From Poindextera sp965277425 (GTDB lineage: Bacteria > Pseudomonadota > Alphaproteobacteria > Caulobacterales > Caulobacteraceae), in NCBI GenBank assembly GCA_965277425.1, contig CBDICR010000007.1, positions 186,001 to 250,000 of the forward strand: DNA of 64,000 bases, given 5' to 3'. The notes under the pieces were generated by a model that saw only the letters and a list, made by a program, of their open reading frames with translations, had not been told where the DNA came from and did not search any database. Position 1 is the first letter of the stretch. The number at the start of each line of letters is the position of its first letter. This document shows positions 24,935 to 32,588 of this stretch, piece by piece. Position numbers and translations under genes: made by a program.

Positions 24935-27196
24935 CTACTGCCGGGTCATCTCGGCCCGCACCTGCGCCCTGACCTCGCCGCGCGGCGCCGATTGCGGGGT
25001 CTCGAACACCACCTTGTGGATGGTCCCCGGATAGGTGAAGGGCGCGGCATAGTCGTGGGTGACCGGCGAGAGGCTGCGGCCGAGGTCCATGCCGGTCGAG
25101 GAGAGGATGAACAGCAGGCGGGGCGCACTTGCGCTGGCGGCCATCTGGCCATCAACCGAGAGGCTCAAAGTCCCGCCGCCCTCGGCGTTACGCTCGACCT
25201 TCAGTACGATCTCATGCGGCCCCGGCGTCAGCGGCGTCTTCGCCTCGGCGCGGGTGTGACTGTGGAAGTCGTTGTAATCCATAACTAGGCGGCCGTTCTT
25301 CACATAGAGGACAAAGCCGCTGTTCAGGCTGCCGCGGGCGATGAGGGCGCCGTCCGCCGCGCCCGCCGGATGTTCGAGCGTCAGAGTGGTTGTCCAGCCG
25401 CGCGCGGCGGACGGGCAGGCGTCGGCGACGATGTGCGACAGCGGCGGATAATAGACGAAGCGGTTGCGCGAGGCCGGCAGGCCGGGCCGCATCGAGGCGC
25501 GGAAGAGGGCGGTCGCCGGCCGGTCGTCCAGGGGCAGGACGCCGTGCAGATCGGCCTGCGCCCACCACAGGTCGACCATCGCCTTCAGCCGCTCCGGCTC
25601 GCGCTCGGCCAGGTCCTCGTATTCCGAGAAGTCGTCGGCCAGATGATAGAGCTCCCATCGGTCCTCGTCGAACGGCTTGCCGGCCGTATGGTGGGTGACC
25701 GCCTTCCAGCCATCCTTCCAGACGCCGCGGTGGCCAAGCATCTCGAAATATTGCGCCCCGCGCGCCAGCGCCGCCTTGGCGTCGGCTAAGGCTGGTTTGA
25801 GGCTGATCCCGTGCACCGGCATCTGCGGCACGCCAGCCACGACCTCCGGCTGAGCGATGCCAAGCAGGTCGAGAATGGTCGGGGCGATGTCGATGACGTG
25901 GCAGAACTGGCCCCGCGTCTCGCCGGCCGCCGACAGCCCGGCGGGCCAATGCATGATCAGCGGATCGCGCACCCCGCCGCCGTGGGTGTTCTGCTTGTAC
26001 CATTTCAGCGGCGTATTGCCGGCCTGGGCCCAGCCCCAGGGGATGTTGCAATGGCTGTTCGGCCCGCCGATGTCGTCCAGCCGCTCGACCGCCTCGTCGA
26101 CGCTTTCGCGGATGCCGTTGAACCACTTCATCTCGTCGAGCACACCGGTGGCGCCGCCCTCCTGGCTGGCGCCGTTGTCGGACATGACGATGAAGACGGT
26201 GTTGTCCCACTGGCCGACCGACTTGAGGAACGCGACCATGCGGCCGATCTGGGCGTCGGTGTGTTCCAGCATGGCGGCGAAGGCCTCCTGCAGGCGGCAG
26301 GCGAACCTCTGTTCGTTGACGCTGAGCTCGGTCCAGGGGCGTACGCCCGGATTGCGCGGGGCGAGCCTGGTCTGCGGCGGAATGACGCCCAGCGCCTTCT
26401 GTTGCTCGAACCACTGCTCGCGCACCACGTCCCAGCCGGCGTCGAACTTGCCGCGCCATTTGTCGAGATAGGTTTGCGGCGCCTGGTGCGGCGAGTGCAT
26501 GGCGCCGAAGGCCATATAGAGGAAGAAGGGCCGCTCGGGCACCAGCGAGGTCAGGTCGCGGATCATGCCGGCCGAGCGGTCCACCAGGTCCTCGGAGAGG
26601 TGGTAGCCGTCCTCGGGGCCTGCGGGTGCGTCGACGAAATGGTTGTCGCAGGTGAGTTCGGGGAAGAACTGGTCGGTCTCGCCCTGCAGAAAGCCGTAAT
26701 AGCGGTCGAAGCCCTTCTGCAGCGGCCAGTTGGTGAAGGGGCCGGCCGCCGTGCACTCCGACATGGGGGCCAGGTGCCACTTGCCGGCGGCGAAGGTCGC
26801 ATAGCCGTTGTCGCGCAGGATCTCGGCGATGGTCGCCGCCGAGCGCGGCAGGGCGCCGCGCATGTTGGGAAAGCCGGTGTCGAAGTTGGAGATGGCCCGC
26901 ATGCCGACCGCGTGGTGGTTGCGGCCGGTGAGCAGGCAGGCGCGGGTCGGCGAACACAGGGCGGTGGTGTGGAAGCCGGTGAACTTCAGCCCGCCAGTGG
27001 CCAGGGCGTCGATGTTCGGCGTCTCTATGCTCGATCCGTAGCAGCCGAAGTGGGAGAATCCGGTGTCGTCCAGCACCACCAGCACCACGTTCGGCGATCC
27101 GGCTTTGAACCTGGCCGGCGGCCACCAGGGCTTGGACTGGTCGATCGTGCGCCCGACGACGCCTTGGAAATCTTCGCCGGAGGGGGTTTTGCTCAT
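24935..27196 (-). CDS. Type I arylsulfatase
   Basis: A 753-residue sulfatase of the formylglycine-dependent type. The start of the domain is PNVVLVVLDDTGFSHFGCYGS, with the metal-binding Asp pair, and the catalytic motif CSPTR is at Cys81 (ALCSPTRACLLTGR), to be converted to formylglycine. GKWHLAP carries the active-site Lys and His, and VMSDNG the later Asp/Asn metal ligands. The C-terminal 150 residues form a beta-sandwich (LTPGPHEIVLKVERNAEGGGTLSLSVDGQ). No signal peptide is visible, so it should be cytoplasmic unless exported otherwise. It is large for the family and cleaves an unknown sulfate ester. It is four bases downstream of the TetR gene and so co-transcribed with it. Confidence 0.92.
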   Translation of the reverse strand: MSKTPSGEDFQGVVGRTIDQSKPWWPPARFKAGSPNVVLVVLDDTGFSHFGCYGSSIETPNIDALATGGLKFTGFHTTALCSPTRACLLTGRNHHAVGMRAISNFDTGFPNMRGALPRSAATIAEILRDNGYATFAAGKWHLAPMSECTAAGPFTNWPLQKGFDRYYGFLQGETDQFFPELTCDNHFVDAPAGPEDGYHLSEDLVDRSAGMIRDLTSLVPERPFFLYMAFGAMHSPHQAPQTYLDKWRGKFDAGWDVVREQWFEQQKALGVIPPQTRLAPRNPGVRPWTELSVNEQRFACRLQEAFAAMLEHTDAQIGRMVAFLKSVGQWDNTVFIVMSDNGASQEGGATGVLDEMKWFNGIRESVDEAVERLDDIGGPNSHCNIPWGWAQAGNTPLKWYKQNTHGGGVRDPLIMHWPAGLSAAGETRGQFCHVIDIAPTILDLLGIAQPEVVAGVPQMPVHGISLKPALADAKAALARGAQYFEMLGHRGVWKDGWKAVTHHTAGKPFDEDRWELYHLADDFSEYEDLAEREPERLKAMVDLWWAQADLHGVLPLDDRPATALFRASMRPGLPASRNRFVYYPPLSHIVADACPSAARGWTTTLTLEHPAGAADGALIARGSLNSGFVLYVKNGRLVMDYNDFHSHTRAEAKTPLTPGPHEIVLKVERNAEGGGTLSLSVDGQMAASASAPRLLFILSSTGMDLGRSLSPVTHDYAAPFTYPGTIHKVVFETPQSAPRGEVRAQVRAEMTRQ

Positions 27197-27200
27197 GCGT

Positions 27201-27869
27201 CTACTCCGTGTCTGGAGGCTGGGAGGAAGGATCGGGCGCCGTCAGGCCGGCGGTCCCGTAGGCGGCGAGCTGTTCGACGAGCGCGGCCATGGCGGCGCGG
27301 GTGCGCAAGGCCGCCGGCGTGTCGCGCACCCAGCGGGCCATGGCGAAGACGACGCTGTCGGTGAGCCATTTCAGGCGCTGCGCCAAAAGGGCGTCGGGCA
27401 GGTCGGGCGCGGCGGCGGCCAGGAGGCGGCGCGTGCGGCGCAGGCCGGTCAGATTGTCGTCCTCGACCGCTCGTTCGCCGAGCAGCCGCGGGTGATAGGT
27501 CACCTGGGCCAGGAGGCTCAGGTAATCCGCGCCCCAGGCCTCCTCGACATCGACCTGACCCAGCGGCGCGATGGTGGCGCGCACGATCTGCAGCGCCGGG
27601 GCCGGGGTGGGCAGCGCGTCCAGCATGGCCTCGCGGCGATGGTTGATCGGTCCCAGGCGCCGGTTCAGCACCGCGCTCAGCACGCCGTCGCGCGAGCCGA
27701 AATGATAGTGCAGGGCCGAGCGATTGCGCTGGCTGGAGGCGGCGACGATCTGGGTCAGGGCGACGTTCTCGATGCCGCGCTCGGCGAACAGGCGCTCGGC
27801 CAGGTTCAAGAGCTCGTCGACCGTCGCGGTCGCCGCGCCTTCCGTCCGGATGTTTCCCACGGCGCTCAT
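27201..27869 (-). CDS. TetR family regulator
   Basis: A 222-residue TetR-type repressor. The N-terminal HTH is clear: LLNLAERLFAERGIENVALTQIVAASSQRNRSALHYHFGSRDGVLSAVL, in which the recognition helix and the YHFGSRD turn are the hallmark. The C-terminal ligand and dimer domain is helical and not diagnostic. The ATG at 27869 has GGAG eight bases upstream. It is the first gene of a two-gene unit with the sulfatase, with a 15-bp palindrome over its promoter (27886-27900), so autoregulation and control of the sulfatase are likely. The effector is probably a substrate or product of that sulfatase. Confidence 0.92.
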   Translation of the reverse strand: MSAVGNIRTEGAATATVDELLNLAERLFAERGIENVALTQIVAASSQRNRSALHYHFGSRDGVLSAVLNRRLGPINHRREAMLDALPTPAPALQIVRATIAPLGQVDVEEAWGADYLSLLAQVTYHPRLLGERAVEDDNLTGLRRTRRLLAAAAPDLPDALLAQRLKWLTDSVVFAMARWVRDTPAALRTRAAMAALVEQLAAYGTAGLTAPDPSSQPPDTE

Positions 27870-27885
27870 TCTTGGCGCTCCTGTT

Positions 27886-27923
27886 TAATACGGTGTATTA
27901 TTTGGACGCGGTTCGACCGTCAA
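27886..27923 (-). promoter_or_regulatory. TetR-sulfatase promoter and operator
   Basis: On the minus strand, TTGACG (27923-27918), a 17-base spacer and TAATAC (27900-27895) form a good sigma70-type promoter. The -10 box is the left half of a perfect palindrome TAATAC-ACC-GTATTA (27900-27886), so a bound repressor would block polymerase. This lies 17 bases before the TetR ATG and is the likely TetR operator. Confidence 0.78.
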
Positions 27924-27983
27924 GCCTGCCGTCCGGGCGGGGATAGGCCTGGGTCCGCTCCTGTCTTGGGGTTCCCGGCCTGA

Positions 27984-28012
27984 TTGACCCGCACCGGCCA
28001 AGGTTGTATGTA
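27984..28012 (+). promoter_or_regulatory. Promoter of the candidate peptide cassette
   Basis: TTGACC (27984-27989), a 17-base spacer and TATGTA (28007-28012) form a plausible sigma70-type promoter 22 bases before the ATG of the 41-codon gene. A second -10-like TATAGC follows at 28011. It points away from the TetR-sulfatase promoter, so the two units are divergent. Confidence 0.5.
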
Positions 28013-28034
28013 TAGCGCCGCTATGGAGGGACTG

Positions 28035-28160
28035 ATGAAGACCCCGAAAACGTCCGTTCGCGACCGTCTGGCCGGCAAGCCGTTGATCGGCTTCAACACC
28101 CGCGCGCCCCGAATGCCCGGCGCCATGGTCGGCACGGCTGAAGTCAAGCCTGGCTCCTGA
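28035..28160 (+). CDS. Candidate RiPP-type precursor peptide
   Basis: A 41-residue frame starting MKTPKTSVRDRLAGKPLIGF and ending EVKPGS. GGAGGG stands four bases before the ATG at 28035, one of the best ribosome binding sites in the window, and a promoter lies just upstream. The codon third positions are mostly G/C, as in real genes here. The N-terminal half is basic and could be a leader; the C-terminal half (about 20-41) contains NTRAPRMPGAMVGTAEVKPG, poor in Cys and without a hydrophobic signal. The gene for an HExxH protein starts 43 bases downstream. A precursor role is inferred from context. An in-frame ATG four codons upstream lacks a binding site. It matches no precursor family I know. 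Confidence 0.6.
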   Translation: MKTPKTSVRDRLAGKPLIGFNTRAPRMPGAMVGTAEVKPGS

Positions 28161-28203
28161 CGCGCGACACGTCGGACGAGCCGACGGCGCCTGAGGCGGC
28201 GGC

Positions 28204-29223
28204 GTGATAACGCGCGCCGCCCGTTCCGAAGATCCGGCCGGCTGGGCGGAGACCTTCGCCTTCGCGCCGGACGCGGCCAGAGGCGCGGCCCTGGATCAGG
28301 CGGTGCGCGCCGGACTGGCCGATAGCCTTAAGACCATTTTCGAGACCCTGGATCCGCCCGGCGCCGACGCGGCCCGGCGCCGGGCCGCGCTGGTGCGGTC
28401 CATAGAGGCGGGACCCGTCCCACCGGCCCTGTTCGGCGTCTATGTCGATCTGGTGCTGGCTCTGTTCGCCGAACGCGACGTCGAGGCCTTGCTTGCCGAA
28501 CTGCTGGGCGGCTGGCCGGCCGGCTCGGAGGCCATGAGGATCGTCACCCTCGACGATCGGGATCTTGGCCCTGGCCAATCGGCCCGCTACCGGCGGCTGC
28601 TGCGCGACGACCTCGCCTGCGAGATCGAACCGCTGCGCCGCCACGCCCGAACGGACGCCGAGGCGCATCTGGCGCAGGCGCTGGATCTATTGCGCGAAGG
28701 CGTTCCGGACCTGTTCGGCGAGTTCGCCGCCTTGGTCCGGGAGGTCGTGTTGGTCGCGCCTGGCCAGGGGCCGGACGGGTTCGTGTTCGCCGGCGCGTCG
28801 ACCTTTTCCCTGTGGGGCGCGCTGGTGCTGAATGCGGAGGGCCTTGGCGAGCGCCTGGACGGCGCCGTCTCGCTGGCGCATGAGGCCGCGCACGGTCTGC
28901 TGTTCGGCCTCGCCCTCGGCGGACGGTTGACCGAAAACGACGCCGCCGAGCGCTATCCGTCGCCGCTCCGAAGCGATCCGCGACCGATGGAAGGCGTCGC
29001 CCACGCGACCTATGTGACGGCGCGGATGGCCTATGCGCTCAGGGCGCTGATCGGCTCCGGATGTCTGGACGTCGGCGAAGCGGCGCGGGCCCGCCAGCAG
29101 CTCGCGCGCCATGACGCCTCCGTCGATCGGGGGCTCGCCACCGTGCTCGCCCACGCCCGCCTCACCCAGGCCGGGGCCGCCGCGTTCGGCGGCCTGCGCG
29201 GTCATCTGGACGACCGGCGCTAG
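28204..29223 (+). CDS. HExxH protein, aKG-HExxH-type peptide hydroxylase-like
   Basis: A 339-residue protein from GTG at 28204 with GAGG at good spacing. It is largely helical with a C-terminal metal site: LAHEAAHGLLFG gives His226, Glu227 and His230, and the region YPSPLRSDPRPMEGVAHATYVTARMAYAL supplies His267 and conserved Arg residues. This arrangement, HExxH then SP-R-D-RP-x-G-x-x-H, is the pattern of the HEXXH putative peptide-modification family, now considered alpha-ketoglutarate-dependent peptide beta-hydroxylases in RiPP pathways. It is not a typical metalloprotease, although HExxH alone would suggest one. The 41-codon gene upstream is the obvious candidate substrate. No radical SAM or transporter gene accompanies it here. 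Confidence 0.78.
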   Translation: MITRAARSEDPAGWAETFAFAPDAARGAALDQAVRAGLADSLKTIFETLDPPGADAARRRAALVRSIEAGPVPPALFGVYVDLVLALFAERDVEALLAELLGGWPAGSEAMRIVTLDDRDLGPGQSARYRRLLRDDLACEIEPLRRHARTDAEAHLAQALDLLREGVPDLFGEFAALVREVVLVAPGQGPDGFVFAGASTFSLWGALVLNAEGLGERLDGAVSLAHEAAHGLLFGLALGGRLTENDAAERYPSPLRSDPRPMEGVAHATYVTARMAYALRALIGSGCLDVGEAARARQQLARHDASVDRGLATVLAHARLTQAGAAAFGGLRGHLDDRR

Positions 29224-29236
29224 GCGATTTGCGGAC

Positions 29237-30679
29237 ATGCTGACGGATTTGATCTTCGAATGGGCCAGGACGACGCCCGGGAAGATGGCGCTGGACTACA
29301 ACGGCGAGCCCTGGTCGTACCAAGCATTCGCTCGGGCCATCGCCGGCGCGCGGGGCGATTTTCACCGTCGCGGCCTCGCGGGCGCCGGGTTTGCGGTTGT
29401 CGCCGTCGATCAGCTGAGGGATTTCTGGGTCTTCAGTCTGGCGCTGCGCAGCCTCGGCCTCACCACCATCGCGGTTCAGTCGGCGGAGGCCATCGCCGGC
29501 CTCGGCTTGCCGGATATTCGCTGCGTGGTCGCCGGCGCCGCGTGGGCGTGGCCGGATCTGGCCGAGCGATGCGCCGCCCAGGACTGGGAATTGGTTTTGG
29601 CGGCCCCGGACGGCGACGCGCCGTCCGGGCCGGACAAGACCGCCTATCCGCCCGGCGGCCATATCCTGCAGACCTCGGGAACGACCGGAGACTACAAGCT
29701 GGTCTTGATGGATCCGGCCTTCGAAGACGACTACATGCGGCGCCGGCGCGCGGTGAACGGGATCGGTCAGGCGTCGGTGGTGAGCGTGCCCGGGTTCGGC
29801 GCATGGACCGGGATGGGCTACAAGTCGCCGGCGAACACCTGGGGCGCCGGCGGCTCGGTGGTCTTCAGCCAGGGCCGCGCGCCGCACCTGGCGCTTCGAT
29901 ATCCCGGGCTCACCCATTGCACGATCATTCCCGAGATGCTCGCCCAGATCCTGGTCCAGCCCGGGGACGCCTTTCCGCGCAACGCGGCCATGCTGCTCAG
30001 CGTGACCGGCGGCTCCATCACACAGGCGCAGATCGATCAGGCCAAGGCCCGGATCACCCCCAGGCTCTATAATGGTCTCGGCGCCACGGAGAGCCACATC
30101 ATCGCGCTCACGGCCTTGAACACGCCCGACGACCATCGCTGGCATCGGCCCGCGCCGGGCAGCCTGGTCGAGATCGTCGACGATTTCGACCAGCCCTCGG
30201 CGGTCGGCCAGATCGGCCGGCTGCGGGTCGGGACCGAGGACGCCCCGACCGGCTATCTGTACGACGAGCAAGCGACGAGAGACGCCTTCGGGGACGGGTT
30301 CTTCTATCCGGGTGACCTTGCCGTCATGCGCGAGGACGGCCGTATCGCCTTGCAGGGACGCGTCACCGAGGTGATCAACGTCAAGGGCCATAAGGTATCG
30401 CCCGCCCCGATCGAAGACCGCCTGCGCGAGGCGCTCGGCGTAAGCGCGGTGTGCCTGCTCTCCATGCAGGACGACCGCGGCGAGGAAGAACTGCATCTGG
30501 TGATCGAGGCGCCCACCCCGATCGATGCCGCGACCCTGACCGCAGTGCTGCGCGCCGAACTTCAGGGATTTCCCGGGGTTCTCGTCGGCTATGTCGCGAG
30601 CCTGCCACGCAACGCCACGGGTAAGGTCGTGCGCCGGACGGTGACGGTCGATCGCATCGCCGCCCGGGCGGGCCTTTAG
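29237..30679 (+). CDS. Stand-alone adenylate-forming enzyme
   Basis: A 480-residue AMP-binding enzyme starting MLTDLIFEWARTTPGKMALDY, 13 bases after the HExxH gene. Core motifs are A3 ILQTSGTTGDYK (the final Lys region altered from the usual PKG), A5 YNGLGATES, A7/A8 GDLAVMREDGRIALQGRVTEVINVKGHKVSP and A10 PRNATGKVVRR with catalytic Lys463. It activates a carboxylic acid as acyl-AMP, but there is no carrier domain and no CoA-ligase assignment is safe. In this operon-like setting it could activate the peptide C-terminus or an acyl group to be attached to the peptide; alternatively it is an ordinary acyl-CoA ligase. Its last four bases overlap the stop of the convergent GGDEF-EAL gene. Confidence 0.85.
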   Translation: MLTDLIFEWARTTPGKMALDYNGEPWSYQAFARAIAGARGDFHRRGLAGAGFAVVAVDQLRDFWVFSLALRSLGLTTIAVQSAEAIAGLGLPDIRCVVAGAAWAWPDLAERCAAQDWELVLAAPDGDAPSGPDKTAYPPGGHILQTSGTTGDYKLVLMDPAFEDDYMRRRRAVNGIGQASVVSVPGFGAWTGMGYKSPANTWGAGGSVVFSQGRAPHLALRYPGLTHCTIIPEMLAQILVQPGDAFPRNAAMLLSVTGGSITQAQIDQAKARITPRLYNGLGATESHIIALTALNTPDDHRWHRPAPGSLVEIVDDFDQPSAVGQIGRLRVGTEDAPTGYLYDEQATRDAFGDGFFYPGDLAVMREDGRIALQGRVTEVINVKGHKVSPAPIEDRLREALGVSAVCLLSMQDDRGEEELHLVIEAPTPIDAATLTAVLRAELQGFPGVLVGYVASLPRNATGKVVRRTVTVDRIAARAGL

Positions 30680-32517
30680 CGGTCGGCCAGCCCGGCCAGC
30701 AGGGCCGTCACGCCCTGGGCGCTGGTCGGCTTGCCGAAGCGATAGCCCTGCAGGGCGCCGCAGCCGGCGGCGATCAGGATCTGGCGCTGTGCCTCGGTCT
30801 CGACGCCTTCGGCCACCACGCTCATGCCGAGCGAAGCGGCCAGGCGCGCCACCGAGGCGACGATCACCGCCGACTGGCGGTCGCGGGTGATGTTGTCGAC
30901 GAAGGACTTGTCGATCTTGATGCAGTCGATGGCGAACTGGTTGAGATAGACCAGGCTGGAATAGCCGGTGCCGAAATCGTCCAGGGCCACCCGCACCCCG
31001 GCGGCGCGCAGGATTCTCAAGTTCCGGTCGGCGCGCTCGACATCGTCGATGATGGCGGTCTCGGTCAGCTCGATCTGGATGCGCTGCGGCGCCAGGTCGG
31101 CGTCTTCGGCATATTGCAGGATGCGGTCGGCGACGTTGTGGCGCAGGAACTGGCGCGCCGAGAGGTTCACCGAGACGTAGGGGCCGTTCCAGCGCCGGCA
31201 GTCCTTCAGCGCCTGGCGGGTGATCCAGTCGCCAAGGTCGAGGATCAGGCCGGTCTCCTCGGCGACCGGCACGAAGTCCGCCGGCGAGATCGGACCATGC
31301 TCGGGGCTGTTCCAGCGCACCAGGGCCTCGAACCCCAGGATCTGCCCGCTCTCGGCCTTGACGATCGGCTGGTAGGCCATCTTCAGCTGGTTGGTGTTCA
31401 TGGCCCGCTCCAGGCCGCTCTCGATCGAAAGCCGGTGCTTGGCGGCCTTGTCGATAGCGGTGTCATAGACCCGGAAGCGGTTTCGCCCCTCCCGCTTGGC
31501 GGCATAGAGCGCCAGGTCGGCGTGGCGCATCAGCTCCATCTGGGTGTGGTTGTCGCCCTGGTAGGCGACGCCGATGGAGGCGCTGACCTGGACCTCGTGG
31601 CCGAGCACCCGGCGGCTCTGGTTGCAGACGCGCAGGATCAGCGCGCAGAAGTCGGCGACCCCGACCTCGCTCGCGCCCTCGATGATGACGCCGAACTCGT
31701 CGCCGCCCAGCCTGGCCAGGATGTCGCCCGGCGGCATGATCGCCGACATGGCCGCGCAGATCTTGCGCACCAGATCATCGCCCGCGTCGTGGCCCAGGGT
31801 GTCGTTGACCGACTTGAAGCGGTCCAGGTCGATCAGCAGCACGGTCTGGGTCTGCAGCCGGCGGCCGAGCCGAAGCGCCAGCTCGTCGACAAAGCCGGCG
31901 CGGTTGAGCACCCCGGTCAGGCTGTCGTGCCGCGCGGCGTGCATGGCGATGTCGAGGCGGGCGTTGAGTTCGCGGCCGCGCGTCTCCAGGCCGACGATGG
32001 AGCGGTTGCGCTCTTCCAGCTCGCGCTTGGCCTGGTGCAGGGCGCGGTAGCGCTCGGCGACGATCCGCACGGCGCGCATCGCCTCCTGGCGGTGCAGCGG
32101 GGCCAGCAGGAAGGTCAGGGTCTCCGGCGTCTGGGTGACCTGCAGGCAGGCGGCGAAGGCGGTGCTGTTGCGGGCGTCGGCGATCACGATCAGCTCGGCG
32201 GCCGGGCAGGCGTTGCGCACCTGGCGCACCTGTTCGGCCAGGTCGCCGACCGGCTTGCCGCGAAAGTCGAAGACGAAGACCGCCGCGGCCAGGCCCATGC
32301 GCCAGGCCGACTCCGCCCGCGCGATCGCCTCGGCCGCGCCATCGCAGGCCAGCACGCTCTCCCTTGGCAGGGTCTCGCCGATGAAGGCGGCCAGTTCGGC
32401 GGCGGCGACCGGATTGGGGACCACCACGAACACCGACAGCCCCGGCGAGCCGGCGCTTTGCTGGACGCGCGGGCCAACCTCCGATGTGTCAGCCGTTGCG
32501 CGTGCGCGTCCTGCCAT
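30676..32517 (-). CDS. GGDEF-EAL cyclic-di-GMP protein
   Basis: A 613-residue protein with three parts. Residues about 25-150 look like a degenerate receiver domain (LSVFVVVPNPVAAAELAAFIGETLP, with no clear acceptor Asp). The GGDEF domain has DSLTGVLNRAGF and LARLGGDEFGVII, with the signature intact. The product-inhibition RxxD site upstream is PPGD, so it is probably lost. The EAL domain has GFEALVRWNSPEHG, the DDFGTGYSSL motif and KIDKSFV, so phosphodiesterase activity is plausible. Net activity, cyclase or phosphodiesterase, cannot be told. The 5' end could start later. The stop overlaps the convergent adenylation gene. Confidence 0.93.
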   Translation of the reverse strand: MAGRARATADTSEVGPRVQQSAGSPGLSVFVVVPNPVAAAELAAFIGETLPRESVLACDGAAEAIARAESAWRMGLAAAVFVFDFRGKPVGDLAEQVRQVRNACPAAELIVIADARNSTAFAACLQVTQTPETLTFLLAPLHRQEAMRAVRIVAERYRALHQAKRELEERNRSIVGLETRGRELNARLDIAMHAARHDSLTGVLNRAGFVDELALRLGRRLQTQTVLLIDLDRFKSVNDTLGHDAGDDLVRKICAAMSAIMPPGDILARLGGDEFGVIIEGASEVGVADFCALILRVCNQSRRVLGHEVQVSASIGVAYQGDNHTQMELMRHADLALYAAKREGRNRFRVYDTAIDKAAKHRLSIESGLERAMNTNQLKMAYQPIVKAESGQILGFEALVRWNSPEHGPISPADFVPVAEETGLILDLGDWITRQALKDCRRWNGPYVSVNLSARQFLRHNVADRILQYAEDADLAPQRIQIELTETAIIDDVERADRNLRILRAAGVRVALDDFGTGYSSLVYLNQFAIDCIKIDKSFVDNITRDRQSAVIVASVARLAASLGMSVVAEGVETEAQRQILIAAGCGALQGYRFGKPTSAQGVTALLAGLADR

Positions 32518-32588
32518 GGGGGTCTCAACGGGGATCGAAGCCGGTCTTATCGCCGGTCCGGTACGAAGAAACCGCTAAGGGCTCGCCC

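Noticed and set aside
25212..27125. 637-codon minus-strand frame
   Set aside because: Second frame of the sulfatase gene; the sulfatase reading has all catalytic motifs.
28204..29223. Reading the HExxH protein as a zinc metalloprotease
   Set aside because: The sequence after HExxH (SP-R-D-RP then His) fits the peptide-modification family better than any gluzincin or metzincin pattern.
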